Both the position numbers and the translations under genes were made by a program. From JBOFLG01 sp051657745 (GTDB lineage: Bacteria > Actinomycetota > Actinomycetes > Actinomycetales > Dermatophilaceae): 38,251 nucleotides of DNA. The stretch spans positions 1-38,251 of the forward strand of contig JBOFLG010000059.1 in NCBI GenBank assembly GCA_051657745.1. The letters are read 5' to 3'. The notes beneath the pieces are model-generated. The model was not told where the DNA came from. It made no database searches and saw only the letters and a list, made by a program, of their open reading frames with translations. Positions 37,813 to 38,251 of the stretch are shown here, piece by piece; position 1 is the first letter of the stretch, and each line of letters starts with the position of its first letter.

Positions 37813-38251
37813 GTGCCAACTGACCCCGCCGCCCTCGCCCTCATCCTCGCCTCTGCCTCGCCAGCCCGACTCGCGACACTGCAGTCCGCAGGGGTCGAGC
37901 CGATCGTGCGGGTCTCATCAGTGGATGAGGCCGCCACTGTTGCCGACGCCGAACGCGCCGCTGGCACCTCGCTCGCCGCCGAGGATGTCGCGCTGCTCCT
38001 CGCCCGGGCGAAAGCCGAGGATGTGGTCGCCGCCCTCGCCGGCGGCGACCATGCGTCATCCGCCGGCGGGGCGTCATCCGTCGACGGTGGCCCTGCGTCA
38101 TCCGCGCTGGTACTCGGCTGCGACACGGTGCTCGAGTTCGACGACGAGGTGCACGGCAAACCCGCCGACCCCGCGGAGGCGATGGCGCGCTGGCGCCGGA
38201 TGCGCGGCCGCTCGGCCAGGGTGCACACCGGGCACTGGCTGGTCGATACCC
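37813..38251 (+). CDS. maf: Maf-like nucleotide pyrophosphatase (5' part)
   Basis: 146 codons are visible before the window ends. LILASASPARLATLQSAGV is the N-terminal Maf motif (usual form LASxSPRRxxLL, here with Ala in place of the first Arg). VDEAA, ARAKAEDVV, LGCDTVLEFDDEVHGKP with the catalytic Asp, and GRSARVHTGHWL follow. Maf proteins hydrolyse non-canonical nucleoside triphosphates and restrain cell division. Between ALAGG and ALVLGCDT there is an insertion of about 20 residues with three Ala-Ser-Ser blocks, each encoded by GCGTCATCC. The GTG at 37813 follows a -10 box by 7 nt. Position downstream of accD/accE is the usual neighbourhood. Confidence 0.9.
   Translation, partial: MPTDPAALALILASASPARLATLQSAGVEPIVRVSSVDEAATVADAERAAGTSLAAEDVALLLARAKAEDVVAALAGGDHASSAGGASSVDGGPASSALVLGCDTVLEFDDEVHGKPADPAEAMARWRRMRGRSARVHTGHWLVDT
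38053..38102 (+). repeat. Three in-frame GCGTCATCC copies inside maf
   Basis: Copies at 38053, 38071 and 38094 each encode Ala-Ser-Ser and lie in a loop insertion just before the conserved GCDTV segment. This is the densest cluster of the 9-mer in the window. Confidence 0.85.

Noticed and set aside
1..38251. tRNA, rRNA or known riboswitch genes
   Set aside because: No GGTTCGAATCC-type T-loop with matching stems or rRNA-like conserved stretch was noticed on either strand; a tool such as tRNAscan would be needed to exclude them fully.

Overview
The window is high-GC DNA (roughly 70% by eye) with dense, mostly GTG/ATG-started genes. Its gene content is typical of an actinobacterium: LytR-CpsA-Psr (LCP) proteins, a two-gene acyl-CoA carboxylase accD plus small epsilon subunit, birA beside a class III adenylate cyclase, purE/purK next to a GtrA protein, and Maf. 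At least ten genes have a TANNNT -10 hexamer 6-8 nt before the start codon, which indicates leaderless transcription, also common in this phylum. The genus cannot be fixed from the sequence; a Micrococcales-like organism is a guess.

Region 1 (1-15.4 kb) is a cell-envelope glycopolymer locus. It holds a left-truncated polysaccharide-locus protein, then pseB, pseC and a putative glycosyltransferase on the minus strand, and pseG plus a cytidylyltransferase/aldo-keto-reductase-like fusion on the plus strand. These make part of a pseudaminic-acid-type nonulosonate pathway; PseH and PseI are not in the window. Next come a Wzm/Wzt ABC exporter and an ExoA-like glycosyltransferase. A small two-gene insert (CDP-alcohol phosphatidyltransferase and a VTT-like membrane protein) follows, and then three LCP proteins that could attach the polymer to the wall. 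The insert is bracketed by two diverged copies of an LCP 3' end, so an LCP gene seems to have been lost there.

Region 2 (15.5-19.05 kb) is an accessory islet: a PD-(D/E)XK nuclease-like protein whose frame runs on into the antisense of a decapitated SDR gene, an AbiGi-like abortive-infection family protein, and a VapBC-type toxin-antitoxin pair.

Region 3 (19.1-30.5 kb) is core metabolism and regulation: acyl-CoA dehydrogenase, UDP-glucose dehydrogenase, a CoA-binding protein, purE-purK, GtrA, a two-component system, adenylate cyclase, BirA and the acyl-CoA carboxylase beta and epsilon subunits. BirA biotinylates carboxylases and is transcribed divergently from accD out of overlapping -10 boxes.

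Region 4 (30.5-38.25 kb) has a DUF559 endonuclease-like gene bracketed by two pairs of inverted dyad repeats, a secreted GH13 alpha-amylase with a starch-binding domain, a DUF885 peptidase, a Na+/H+ antiporter with a C-terminal UBP-type zinc finger, a 59-residue hypothetical protein, and the 5' part of maf.

Two window-wide signals stand out. One is the leaderless promoter pattern. The other is strong over-representation of the 9-mer GCGTCATCC/GGATGACGC (19 copies located by eye), including three in-frame copies inside maf and several in intergenic repeats.
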